Assembly: GCA_021732895.1 (NCBI GenBank)
Contig: JAKFWE010000199.1
Coordinates: 1 to 9,156, forward strand
DNA from: Allobosea sp.
GTDB taxonomy: Bacteria; Pseudomonadota; Alphaproteobacteria; Rhizobiales; Beijerinckiaceae
DNA length: 9,156 nt
Direction of reading: 5' to 3'
The position numbers and the translations under genes are program-made. Below are positions 1-6,268 of this stretch, one piece after another; position 1 is the stretch's first letter; every line of letters starts with the position of its first letter. Below the pieces are notes generated by a model. That model searched no databases. It was given only the letters and a program-made list of their open reading frames with translations, and had not been told where the DNA came from.

Positions 1-181
1 TCCCGCCCATCTGGTCGATGGCCATCTGGAAGCCGTCGCGCACCTGTTGGCCGAGCGTCGCGGCGGGGCCGGTCAGCACGCTGACGACGCCGATCTTCAT
101 CGGCTCCTGCGCCCGCGCGGCGCTCGCGGCGGCGAGAGCGAACAGGCCGGCGCCGGCGGCAAGGGCGAATTTGGCTGTCAT
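1..181 (-). CDS. ABC transporter periplasmic binding protein, branched-chain amino acid type (5' end only)
   Basis: Only the first 60 codons lie in the window; the gene runs off at base 1. The start is ATG at 181-179, with a strong GGGAGG ribosome site at 189-194, 7 bases upstream. The product begins with a Sec signal peptide: a short basic start (MTAK), an Ala/Leu-rich core, and a likely cut after ARA near residue 24. The mature N-terminus contains IGVVSVLTGPAATLGQQ followed by RDGFQMAIDQMGG. This is the usual opening of the type I periplasmic fold of LivJ/LivK-like proteins, where the TGP..T/S..G stretch forms part of the ligand pocket. The family binds branched-chain amino acids, amides, urea or aromatic acids, and the ligand cannot be read from this fragment. 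It lies after the purine operon on the same strand but is probably a separate unit, because a 245-base gap with an inverted repeat and a possible promoter lies between them. Confidence 0.85.
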   Translation of the reverse strand, partial: MTAKFALAAGAGLFALAAASAARAQEPMKIGVVSVLTGPAATLGQQVRDGFQMAIDQMGG

Positions 182-259
182 GTCAGGTCCTCCCGGAACG
201 AGCGAGAAAGCGGGTGCGCGACAGGGGTCCCTCAACCTCCCGAACCGCGCGACGCGGGC

Positions 260-288
260 ATATTGTTTCAAGCTTAAAATATCTGCAA
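260..288 (-). promoter_or_regulatory. Possible promoter with AT-rich palindrome, upstream of the branched-chain-type binding protein gene
   Basis: On the minus strand, TTGCAG (288-283) and CAATAT (265-260) are separated by 17 bases. They resemble a sigma-70 -35/-10 pair; the -35 is good and the -10 is weak. The spacer holds a 14-base imperfect palindrome, TTTCAAGCTTAAAA on the plus strand (266-279), centred on AAGCTT. The site lies about 80 bases before the ATG at 181, in an A/T-rich island within otherwise very GC-rich DNA. A repressor site inside the promoter spacer would fit, but this rests on sequence appearance only. Confidence 0.3.
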
Positions 289-324
289 GGGGTTCGTGGA
301 GAAGAATTTTCCGCTGGCCGTCGA

Positions 325-420
325 GCGTCATTCTCGGGCGGCGCGGAGCGCCGACCCGAGAACCTCGCCACGAGATCGCGCTGGATACCCAGATGGTCGG
401 GTCGAGCCCGATCATGACGC
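325..420. repeat. Palindromic intergenic repeat with GCGTCAT/ATGACGC ends
   Basis: The element is bounded by 7-base inverted ends (325-331 and 414-420) and holds two hairpins. The first has arms 331-344 and 348-362: TTCTCGGG plus CGGCGC pair perfectly with their partners around a GGA loop, with one bulged A at 354. The second has 9-base arms 393-401 and 407-415 with one G.T pair and a 5-base loop. It begins 6 bases after the stop codon of the BMP-family gene. As RNA from that operon it would form two strong 3' stem-loops, but no T-run follows either, so it is not a textbook intrinsic terminator; Rho-type termination or 3'-end protection is possible. Its right end (392-420) matches 23 of 29 bases of the right end of the core between the permease genes (2605-2633), so the two are relatives. 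Confidence 0.75.
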
Positions 421-426
421 ACCAGC

Positions 427-1509
427 TCACGCCTGCACGCCGTCGACATACCAGTCCATCTTGGACATCAGTTCGTCGGACGCCGTCTCGCCGGCCTTGA
501 GGCGCACGACGCCCTTCTGGTCCTTGAGCTCGCCGGTGAAGGGGTGGAGCGTGCCCGCGACGATGCCCTTCTCCACCGCTTCCGCCGCCGCCTTCGCCGC
601 CGGCGTCACCGCGTCGTTGTAGGGCGCGATCTTGACCATGCCGTCCTTGATGCCGCCCCAGACGTCGCCGGTCTTCCAGGAGCCGTCCATCGCTTCGCGC
701 ACGCGCTTGACGTAGTAGCCCGACCAGTCGTCGACGATCGCCGAGAGATGCGCCTTGGGCGCGAAGGCCTTCATGTCTGAGGCCTGCCCGAAGGCGAAGA
801 CGCCGCGCTGCTCGGCCGCCTGCAGGGCCGCGGCGGAGTCGGTGTGCTGGGTGATGATGTCGCAGCCCTGGTCGATCAGCGCCTTGGCCGCGTCGGCCTC
901 CTTGGCCGGGTCGTACCAGGTCGAGGCCCAGATCACCCTCGTCTTGAAGTTGGGGTTCACCTTCTTCGCCGCGAGGTGGAAGGCGTTGATGCCCATCACC
1001 ACTTCCGGGATCGGGAAGGAGGCGATGTAGCCGGCCTGGCCGGATTTCGACATGTGCCCGGCGATCGTGCCGATCACGGCGCGGCCCTCGTAGAAGCGGG
1101 CGTTGTAGGTCGCGACGTTCTCGGCGCGCTGATAGCCGGTGGCGTGCTCGAAATTGATCTTCGGGAACTGCTTCGCCACCTGGATGGTCGGGTTCATGAA
1201 GCCGAACGAGGTGGTGAAGATCAGCTGGTTGCCGCCCTGGGCGAGTTGGCGGATGGCGCGCGCGGCGTCCGGCCCTTCCGCCACCTTCTCGATGAAGCTG
1301 GTCTTGACCCTGGCGCCGAACTCCTTCTCGACCGCCAGCCGCCCCTGGTCGTGCGTCCAGGTCCAGCCATGGTCGCCGACCGGCCCGACATAGACGAAGC
1401 CGACGCCGAAAGGAGCCTGAGCCGAGGCGCGCCCTCCGATCAGCGGCAGGGTCGCGGCCGTCGCGCCGGCGCCGAAATTGAACCTGCGGCGGGTGATGAT
1501 CGAGGTCAT
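427..1509 (-). CDS. BMP/PnrA-family ABC transporter substrate-binding protein (probable purine or nucleoside binder)
   Basis: This 360-residue periplasmic receptor would serve the ATPase and permeases encoded just upstream. The start ATG at 1509 has GGAG at 1519-1522, 9 bases upstream. The N-terminus, TRRRFNFGAGA, followed by a hydrophobic stretch and ASAQA near residue 31, looks like a twin-arginine (Tat) signal, though Sec export cannot be excluded. No lipobox cysteine is seen, unlike the lipoproteins of spirochaetes and Gram-positives. Family marks are GFVYVGPVGDHGW (37-49), ATGY..AENVATYNARFYEG (123-142), INAFHLAAKKVNP (174-186), QHTDSAAALQAAEQ (221-234) and DDWSGYYVKRV (260-270). Known PnrA/BmpA/NupN relatives bind purine nucleosides. 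Here the segment usually reading DDKSFN is GDHGWT, which may change the sugar-side pocket, so a free base such as xanthine or hypoxanthine is possible. It is the last gene of the operon, 29 bases after permease 2. The family is firm; the ligand is inferred. Confidence 0.9.
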   Translation of the reverse strand: MTSIITRRRFNFGAGATAATLPLIGGRASAQAPFGVGFVYVGPVGDHGWTWTHDQGRLAVEKEFGARVKTSFIEKVAEGPDAARAIRQLAQGGNQLIFTTSFGFMNPTIQVAKQFPKINFEHATGYQRAENVATYNARFYEGRAVIGTIAGHMSKSGQAGYIASFPIPEVVMGINAFHLAAKKVNPNFKTRVIWASTWYDPAKEADAAKALIDQGCDIITQHTDSAAALQAAEQRGVFAFGQASDMKAFAPKAHLSAIVDDWSGYYVKRVREAMDGSWKTGDVWGGIKDGMVKIAPYNDAVTPAAKAAAEAVEKGIVAGTLHPFTGELKDQKGVVRLKAGETASDELMSKMDWYVDGVQA

Positions 1510-1538
1510 GGTCCAGGTCTCCCCTCATGGTGGCGGCG

Positions 1539-2462
1539 TCACGACGCCGAGAATGGCTTTCCGAGGCAGGCCGGTGCGCCGGCGCGGCCGGCCTGTCGTC
1601 CCAGCGACATCATGGTCAGAACCGCGATCGTCGCAAGATAGGGAGCCATCGCCAGCAACTCCGGCGCCAGCCAGGCGATCCCGGCGGCCTTGAGTTGCAG
1701 CTCGGCGGTCATCACCGCCCCGAACAGGTAGGCCCCGAACAGCAGCCGCCCCGGCCGCCAGCCTGCGAAGACGACGAGCGCGAGCGCGATCCAGCCCCGT
1801 CCGGCCGTCAGCCCGTCCGCCCACATCGGCGTCAGCGCCAGCGAGAAATACGCTCCGCCGAGCCCCGCCAGCGCGCCGCCGAAGGCGATCGCGGCGTAGC
1901 GGATCGCGATCACCCGGTAGCCGATCGCGTGGGCCGAGGCGTCGTTCTCGCCGACGCCGCGCAGGATCAGCCCGGCCCGCGTCCGCCTCAGGAACAGACC
2001 GACCGCCAGCACCAGCGCCAGCGACAGATAGACCACGCCATCGTGTCCGAAGACGGCGCGAAGCACCGGGTGGTCCGATAGCGCATCCGGAAAGACCGGG
2101 CCGAGCCGCGTGATCGTGCGACCGACGAAGCCGGCCCCGATCAGCGACGATGCGCCGATGCCGAAGATGGTCAGCGCCAGCCCGGTCGCGACCTGATTCG
2201 CATTCAGGCTCAGCGTCAGGATGGCGAAGACCATGCCGACGGCCACCCCGGCCGCCCCGGCGGCGGCGAGGCCGAGCGCCGTGCTGCCCGTGCTGTAGGC
2301 GACCGCGAAGCCCGCGACCGCGCCGGTGAGCATCATGCCCTCGACGCCGAGATTGAGCACGCCGGATTTTTCGACGACGAGCTCGCCGAGCGCCGCCAGC
2401 AGGATCGGGGTCGAGGCCGCGACCAGCGTCATCAGGATGGAGACGAGGATGGCGGAGGTCAT
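1539..2462 (-). CDS. ABC transporter inner-membrane permease, nucleoside/simple-sugar type (second subunit)
   Basis: This 307-residue integral membrane protein would form the heterodimeric channel with the permease encoded at 2719-3783. Family marks are SGVLNLGVEGMMLTGA (33-48), the NANQVATGLALTIFG segment (87-101), which probably contacts the ATPase, RGVGENDASAHAIGY (168-182), and GRGWIALALVVFAGWRPG (221-238). About eight hydrophobic segments are visible, which is normal for the NupQ/YufQ-like group, and the length is typical. The start ATG at 2462 is preceded by GAAGGG (2469-2474) with a 6-base spacer, so it has its own ribosome site just outside the palindromic element ending at 2479. It stops 29 bases before the binding-protein start. 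The last ~20 residues (GRQAGRAGAPACLG...) are hydrophilic and probably variable. The family assignment is firm; the transported compound is inferred from the binding protein and the xdh genes. Confidence 0.9.
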   Translation of the reverse strand: MTSAILVSILMTLVAASTPILLAALGELVVEKSGVLNLGVEGMMLTGAVAGFAVAYSTGSTALGLAAAGAAGVAVGMVFAILTLSLNANQVATGLALTIFGIGASSLIGAGFVGRTITRLGPVFPDALSDHPVLRAVFGHDGVVYLSLALVLAVGLFLRRTRAGLILRGVGENDASAHAIGYRVIAIRYAAIAFGGALAGLGGAYFSLALTPMWADGLTAGRGWIALALVVFAGWRPGRLLFGAYLFGAVMTAELQLKAAGIAWLAPELLAMAPYLATIAVLTMMSLGRQAGRAGAPACLGKPFSAS

Positions 2463-2478
2463 GGCGCGCCCTTCGTCG

Positions 2479-2690
2479 TTCCGGGGCGCGCCAAAGGCGC
2501 GAACCTAGAACCCACGACCGGGTGAGTCCTCTGCTTCACCGTCATGCTCGCCCGTGTGGCGAGCATCCACGTCTTTGGCTTGGGGCTGGACGGCGCAAGA
2601 CGTGGATGGTCGGCACAAGGCCGACCATGACGGGGTTTCCGTCTCACCCTGTCGTGGGTCCCGGGTTCGCTGCTGCGCAGCGCGCCGGAA
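2479..2690. repeat. Large nested palindromic element between the two permease genes
   Basis: The outer arms are imperfect inverted repeats. TTCCGG (2479-2484) pairs with CCGGAA (2685-2690), GCGAACC (2499-2505) with GGTTCGC (2664-2670), ACCCACGAC (2510-2518) with GTCGTGGGT (2651-2659), and GGGTGAG (2520-2526) with CTCACCC (2643-2649). A second 95-base palindromic unit (2539-2633) lies inside. The element fills most of the 256-base gap between the permease genes, ending 28 bases from the stop of one and 16 bases from the ATG of the other. No transposase or target duplication is evident, so it looks like a non-autonomous palindromic repeat of the kind scattered in Hyphomicrobiales intergenic DNA. 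In the operon mRNA it would fold into a large branched structure. Confidence 0.75.
2539..2633. repeat. Inner palindromic unit with CCGTCAT/ATGACGG ends
   Basis: This inner unit of the larger element has three stems. ATGCTCGCC (2544-2552) pairs perfectly with GGCGAGCAT (2558-2566). CCACGTCTT (2567-2575) pairs with AAGACGTGG (2597-2605). ATGGTCGGC (2606-2614) pairs with GCCGACCAT (2620-2628). Inverted 7-base ends close it (2539-2545 and 2627-2633), giving a cloverleaf-like plan. Its length (95) and end sequences match the repeat at 325-420 (96 bases), which supports treating it as a unit of its own sitting in the loop of the outer palindrome. Confidence 0.7.
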
Positions 2691-2718
2691 TGGCAATGGT
2701 GGGCAGCCGGACGCTCGC

Positions 2719-3783
2719 TCATGCCGCCCTTGCCTTCCAGCCGATGCGGTATGTCACCAGCACATCCGTCGCCAGCAGCACGAAGAGCAGCAGCGCCTGG
2801 AACAGGCCGGTCGCCGCCTGCGGCAGCTTGACCGTGGTCTGGGCGATCTCGCCGCCGACATAGGTCGCCGCCAGCGCCAGTCCGCCGAAGACGATGCCGA
2901 GCGGATGCAGACGGCCGAGGAACGCCACGATGATCGCGGTGAAGCCGTAGCCGCTCGGGAATTGCGGCGTGAGCTGGCCGAACGGGCCGGCGGCCTCGAA
3001 CAGGCCGGCGAGCCCGGCGAGCCCGCCGCCCGCCAGCAGGCAGGCCCAGGTCACCCCGTCGGCGCGGAAGCCGCCATGGCGCGCGGCCTGAGGCGCGAGC
3101 CCGACGACCTTGACCGCGTAGCCGGCGGTCGTCTTCTCCAGCACCAGCCAGGCGACGAGCGCGATCGCCAGCGCCAGCGGAATGCCGAGATGAACCAGCG
3201 AGCCCTCCGCCAGCACCGGCAAGGTCTGGTCGGCCCCGAACAGCCGCGTCTGCGGGAAGTTGAACCCGTCAGGGTCCTTCCACGGGCCGCGCACGAGGTA
3301 GTATAGGCCCTGCACCGCGACATAGGTCAGCATCAGGCTGGTCAGGATTTCGCTGACCCCGAGCCTGACGCGCAGAAAGGCGGGAACAGCCGCGAAGGCC
3401 ATGCCGCCGAGGATGCCGGCGAACGCCATGGCCGGCAGGATCCACCAGCCGGTCATGCCGTGCGTCGCCAGCGCCACGCCCGTGCCGGCGATCGCGCCGA
3501 CGATGTATTGCCCCTCCGCCCCGATGTTCCAGACATTGGCGCGAAAGCCGATGGCGAGGCCGAGCGCGATCATGACCAGCGGCGCGGCCTTGACGCCGAG
3601 ATCGGGCCAGCGCTGCGGCTCCAGGAACGGCGTCAGGAAAATGTCGCGCACGGCCTGCGCGCCCGGATAGCCCATCGCGGTGAACACGGCGACGCCGATC
3701 AGCATGGTGAGAGCCACCGCGATAAGCGGGCTGGCGTAGAGCATCGCGGCGCTGGGCTCGCGGCGGCGACGCCATTCAAGCAT
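2719..3783 (-). CDS. ABC transporter inner-membrane permease, nucleoside/simple-sugar type (first subunit)
   Basis: This 354-residue multi-spanning protein resembles the NupP/YufP-type partner permease. It has an N-terminal cytoplasmic stretch rich in Arg (MLEWRRRREPS), a first membrane segment at about 16-38, and then a large periplasmic loop typical of this subunit. Diagnostic segments are FRANVWNIGAEGQYIVGA (80-97), GVSEILTSLMLTYVA (142-156), the probable ATPase-contacting loop, and SGYGFTAIIVAFLGRLHPLGI (277-297). Its ATG (3783) lies inside the end of the ATPase gene, with an 8-base overlap (ATGCTTGA). It also has a good GGAGG site at 3792-3796, 8 bases upstream, so coupled translation with the ATPase is likely. 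It ends with TGA at 2721-2719. The gene appears intact. The ligand is not readable from the permease itself. Confidence 0.92.
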   Translation of the reverse strand: MLEWRRRREPSAAMLYASPLIAVALTMLIGVAVFTAMGYPGAQAVRDIFLTPFLEPQRWPDLGVKAAPLVMIALGLAIGFRANVWNIGAEGQYIVGAIAGTGVALATHGMTGWWILPAMAFAGILGGMAFAAVPAFLRVRLGVSEILTSLMLTYVAVQGLYYLVRGPWKDPDGFNFPQTRLFGADQTLPVLAEGSLVHLGIPLALAIALVAWLVLEKTTAGYAVKVVGLAPQAARHGGFRADGVTWACLLAGGGLAGLAGLFEAAGPFGQLTPQFPSGYGFTAIIVAFLGRLHPLGIVFGGLALAATYVGGEIAQTTVKLPQAATGLFQALLLFVLLATDVLVTYRIGWKARAA

Positions 3784-5317
3784 GGGCGGCGCCTCCGGCC
3801 TGGGCGTCGACGCCGCGCATGCCGCCCATCATCAGGCCGATTTCGTCGATTCGCAGGCCGGCGACGTCGCGCGGGGCGGACAACCCGCCCTCGTTGATGA
3901 CGCAGAGCCGGTCCGCCAGCTCCAGCAGTTCGTCGAGATCCTGCGAGATCACCACCACGGCCGAGCCCTTGGCCGCGAGATCGACCAACTCCTGCCGGAT
4001 CGCGGCGGCGGCGCCAGCATCCACCCCCCAGGTCGGCTGCGAGACGACGAGCACGGCGGGCTCCTGGCCGATCTCCCGGCCCATGACGAATTTCTGCAGG
4101 TTGCCGCCCGACAGCGAGCGCGCCAGCGCGCCCGGGCCGGTCGTGCGCACGTCGAAGCGGCGGATCACCGCTTGCGTGAACCGCTCGACCTCGCCGCGCG
4201 CGATGATGCCGAGCGGGGCAAGCGGCAGACGGTGCCGCGCCGTCAGCAGGGCGTTGTCGGCGAGCGCGAAATCCGGCACGGCGGCATGGCCGTTGCGCTC
4301 CTCGGGCACGCAGGCGAGGCCGAGCGCGCGGCGCGCGCCGGCCCCTTCCAGACCGATCGGCCTGCCGTCGAGCAGGATCGCGGCGCCTGAACCCGCCAGC
4401 CGCTCGCCCGAGAGCGCGGTCAGCAATTCCGACTGGCCATTGCCGGCGACGCCGGCGACGCCGAGGATCTCGCCGGCGCGGGCCGCGAGGCTCACCGCGC
4501 GCAGGGCGGTCCCGAAGGGCGGCTCGCCAGCCAGCGTCAGGTTTTCGACCTGCAGCCTGATCGCGCCCGCGCCGCCGCCGGGCCTGCGCGCGATCTGGCG
4601 CAGCTCCGCGCCGATCATCAGCTCCGCCATGCGTTTGGCGCTCTCGATCTTGGGGTCGCAGGTCGCCACGACCTTGCCGCCGCGCAGGATCGTGGCCGCC
4701 TCGCACAAGGCTTTGATCTCGTGCAGCTTGTGCGAAATGTAGAGGATGGCGCAGCCCTCGGATGCGATCTGACGCAGCGTCGAGAACAGCCGCTCGACCT
4801 CCTGAGGCGTCAGCACCGAGGTCGGCTCGTCCATGATGAGCAGCTTCGGCTTTTGCAGAAGGCAGCGCACGATCTCGATGCGCTGGCGTTCGCCGACCGA
4901 AAGCGTGTGCACCGCGCGGTCGGGATCGAGCGGCAGCGAATAGCTCTGGAGGATCGCGGCGACCCGGACCTTGAGCTCGGCCAGGTCGACCGCCTCGTCG
5001 AGCCCGAGCGCGATGTTCTCGATCACGCTCATCGCGTCGAACAGCGAGAAGTGCTGGAACACCATGCCGATGCCGAGCCTGCGCGCGGCGCGCGGCGAGG
5101 GGATCGCCACCGTTTCGCCGTCCCAGGCGATGGCGCCGGCGTCGGCCTGCTGCACGCCGTAGATGATCTTGACCAGCGTCGATTTGCCGGCCCCGTTCTC
5201 GCCGAGCAGGGCATGGATTTCGCCGGGGCGGACGCTCAGGCTGATGTCCTCGTTCGCCTTCACGCCCGGAAAGCTTTTCGAGATGCCGGCCAGGGCGAGG
5301 CGGGGCGGAGCGGTCAT
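3776..5317 (-). CDS. ABC transporter ATP-binding protein, two-domain nucleoside/simple-sugar type
   Basis: This 513-residue cytoplasmic ATPase has two fused nucleotide-binding domains and would power the two permeases. Domain 1 is canonical: Walker A GENGAGKST (39-47), Q-loop Gln88, signature LSVGERQR (139-146, with V for the usual G at the third position), Walker B LLIMDEP (159-165) and switch His196. Domain 2 is degenerate: the Walker A position reads GVAGNGQSE (289-297) with Gln for Lys, its signature LSGGNLQK (402-409) is intact, its Walker B region reads VVSQPTWGVD with Ser-Gln for Asp-Glu (426-427), and its switch position is ISQD. This asymmetry is normal for the RbsA/MglA/NupO-like class, so only one composite site is expected to hydrolyse ATP. 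Its ATG (5317) overlaps the xdhC stop as ATGA, and no separate Shine-Dalgarno sequence is visible, so it probably depends on translational coupling to xdhC. Confidence 0.95.
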   Translation of the reverse strand: MTAPPRLALAGISKSFPGVKANEDISLSVRPGEIHALLGENGAGKSTLVKIIYGVQQADAGAIAWDGETVAIPSPRAARRLGIGMVFQHFSLFDAMSVIENIALGLDEAVDLAELKVRVAAILQSYSLPLDPDRAVHTLSVGERQRIEIVRCLLQKPKLLIMDEPTSVLTPQEVERLFSTLRQIASEGCAILYISHKLHEIKALCEAATILRGGKVVATCDPKIESAKRMAELMIGAELRQIARRPGGGAGAIRLQVENLTLAGEPPFGTALRAVSLAARAGEILGVAGVAGNGQSELLTALSGERLAGSGAAILLDGRPIGLEGAGARRALGLACVPEERNGHAAVPDFALADNALLTARHRLPLAPLGIIARGEVERFTQAVIRRFDVRTTGPGALARSLSGGNLQKFVMGREIGQEPAVLVVSQPTWGVDAGAAAAIRQELVDLAAKGSAVVVISQDLDELLELADRLCVINEGGLSAPRDVAGLRIDEIGLMMGGMRGVDAQAGGAAHA

Positions 5318-6159
5318 CGTGTCGTCGTATCTGCCGTTTCGCTGGTTTCGGGCGCTTGCTCGCGGCGTAGCAAGCTCCGCACCAGTTCGGCTGTCGTCAG
5401 GGCGGCGATGACTTCGGGCCGCTTGTCGTCCACATCGGCGCCGCCGATCGGGCAGGTGAGCCGGGCCAGCGCTTCGCTTCGGCCTCCGGAGCGCAGGAAC
5501 CCCGCCTCGAAGCGGGCGCGCTTGGTGGCCGAGCCGATCATGCCGACATAAGCCGCGTCACGGCGCGTCAGCGCCGCCTCCGCCAGACGATAATCCAGCG
5601 CATGGCTGTGGGTCAGGACCACGAAGGCCGCCTCCGCCGGCGCGGTCTCGATCGCCGCGACCGGATCGGCCATGCGGATGCAGGTGATCGCGGCGGGCAC
5701 GCCATCCAAGACGCCGTCGCGGTCGTCGATCAGAGACGTCGCGAAGGGCAGGGGAGCGAGCGCCAGCGCCAGCGCCCGGCCGGTATGGCCCGCGCCGAAG
5801 ATCAGGATCGCGGGCCGGTACTTCGCCTCGACCTGCGCGATCGTCCGCTGCATCACCACATCGACGACATCGGCCCGGTGCAAGGCGACGACGACCCGCC
5901 CGCCGCAGCACTGCCCCATCTGCGGGCCCAACGGGATGTCGATGCGGCGCTGCTGCTCCCCACTCGCCAGCATCGCGCGAGCAATGTCGATGCAGTGGAA
6001 TTCGAGCTGCCCGCCGCCGATGGTGCCGGCAGAGGCGGTGGCGGAGACCGCCATGGTCGCGCCGGCCTCGCGCGGTGTGGAGCCCCGCGCCGACGCGATG
6101 CGGGCGAGGATGACGCCGGAGGCCAGGTGCTGGACGATGAAGGCGGAGAGGGAGGTCAT
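5314..6159 (-). CDS. xdhC: XdhC, molybdenum cofactor sulfuration/insertion protein for xanthine dehydrogenase
   Basis: XdhC-type proteins bind molybdenum cofactor, promote its sulfuration and deliver it to the XdhB subunit; XdhC is not part of the finished enzyme. From ATG 6159 the product has 281 residues, normal for bacterial XdhC. The N-terminal XdhC/CoxI domain shows RGSTPREAGATM (25-36), GTIGGGQLEF (45-54) and MGQCCGGR (81-88); the paired cysteines are candidates for cofactor contact. The C-terminal Rossmann-like domain shows ILIFGAGHTGRALA (118-131), VVLTHSHALDY (180-190) and YVGMIGS (204-210). Its late motif reads CPIGGADVDDKRPEVIAA, a variant of the usual CPIGL.IG.K.P..IA. An upstream in-frame ATG at 6177 would add six residues, but it lies in a small hairpin (6170-6188) and neither start has a strong ribosome site. 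The frame stays open to 6405 inside xdhB, which is not meaningful. The 3' end overlaps the ATPase start by ATGA. Confidence 0.93.
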   Translation of the reverse strand: MTSLSAFIVQHLASGVILARIASARGSTPREAGATMAVSATASAGTIGGGQLEFHCIDIARAMLASGEQQRRIDIPLGPQMGQCCGGRVVVALHRADVVDVVMQRTIAQVEAKYRPAILIFGAGHTGRALALALAPLPFATSLIDDRDGVLDGVPAAITCIRMADPVAAIETAPAEAAFVVLTHSHALDYRLAEAALTRRDAAYVGMIGSATKRARFEAGFLRSGGRSEALARLTCPIGGADVDDKRPEVIAALTTAELVRSLLRREQAPETSETADTTTR

Positions 6160-6169
6160 GGCCGTCTTG

Positions 6170-6231
6170 CTCGACATTCGGGGTCGAGGCGCGGGGAACC
6201 CCTCCCCCCTAAGGAGAGGGGTTCCCCGCGC
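6170..6231 (-). promoter_or_regulatory. Tandem hairpins in the xdhB-xdhC gap
   Basis: The larger hairpin has 16-base perfect arms, GCGCGGGGAACCCCTC (6189-6204) with its complement at 6216-6231. It extends by two more G-C pairs past one mismatch to a loop of about 5 bases. The smaller one pairs CTCGAC (6170-6175) with GTCGAG (6183-6188). In the mRNA the large hairpin comes first, 37 bases after the xdhB stop. The small one follows immediately, with the alternative xdhC ATG (6177-6175) at its loop edge; the preferred ATG at 6159 is 10 bases beyond. No T-run follows, so this is not a standard terminator. It could protect the 3' end of xdhAB message or lower xdhC translation. The large hairpin may also be a copy of a dispersed GC-rich intergenic repeat. 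Confidence 0.55.
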
Positions 6232-6268
6232 TTGGCCGCAGCGGCTGTGTGAACTGGACGAGTGACGC

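Noticed and set aside
331..362. Canonical Rho-independent terminator at the operon end.
   Set aside because: The stem is very strong, but no T-run follows on the minus strand, and the structure is better explained as part of the 96-base repeat. A terminating role is possible but not shown.
2479..2690. CRISPR array, insertion sequence or tRNA in the permease gap.
   Set aside because: There are no regularly spaced direct repeats and no transposase frame. The cloverleaf-like folding lacks tRNA features such as a T-loop or anticodon arm.
3776..4460. Second nucleotide-binding domain of the ATPase as a decayed or mutated domain.
   Set aside because: Loss of the Walker A Lys and Walker B Asp-Glu in domain 2 is usual for the sugar/nucleoside two-domain ATPases, so it is not a defect.
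3782..4742. Plus-strand open frames opposite the ATPase gene, plus similar ones at 844-1641 and 5602-6265.
   Set aside because: They are low-complexity shadows of real minus-strand genes, with no domain or convincing ribosome site.
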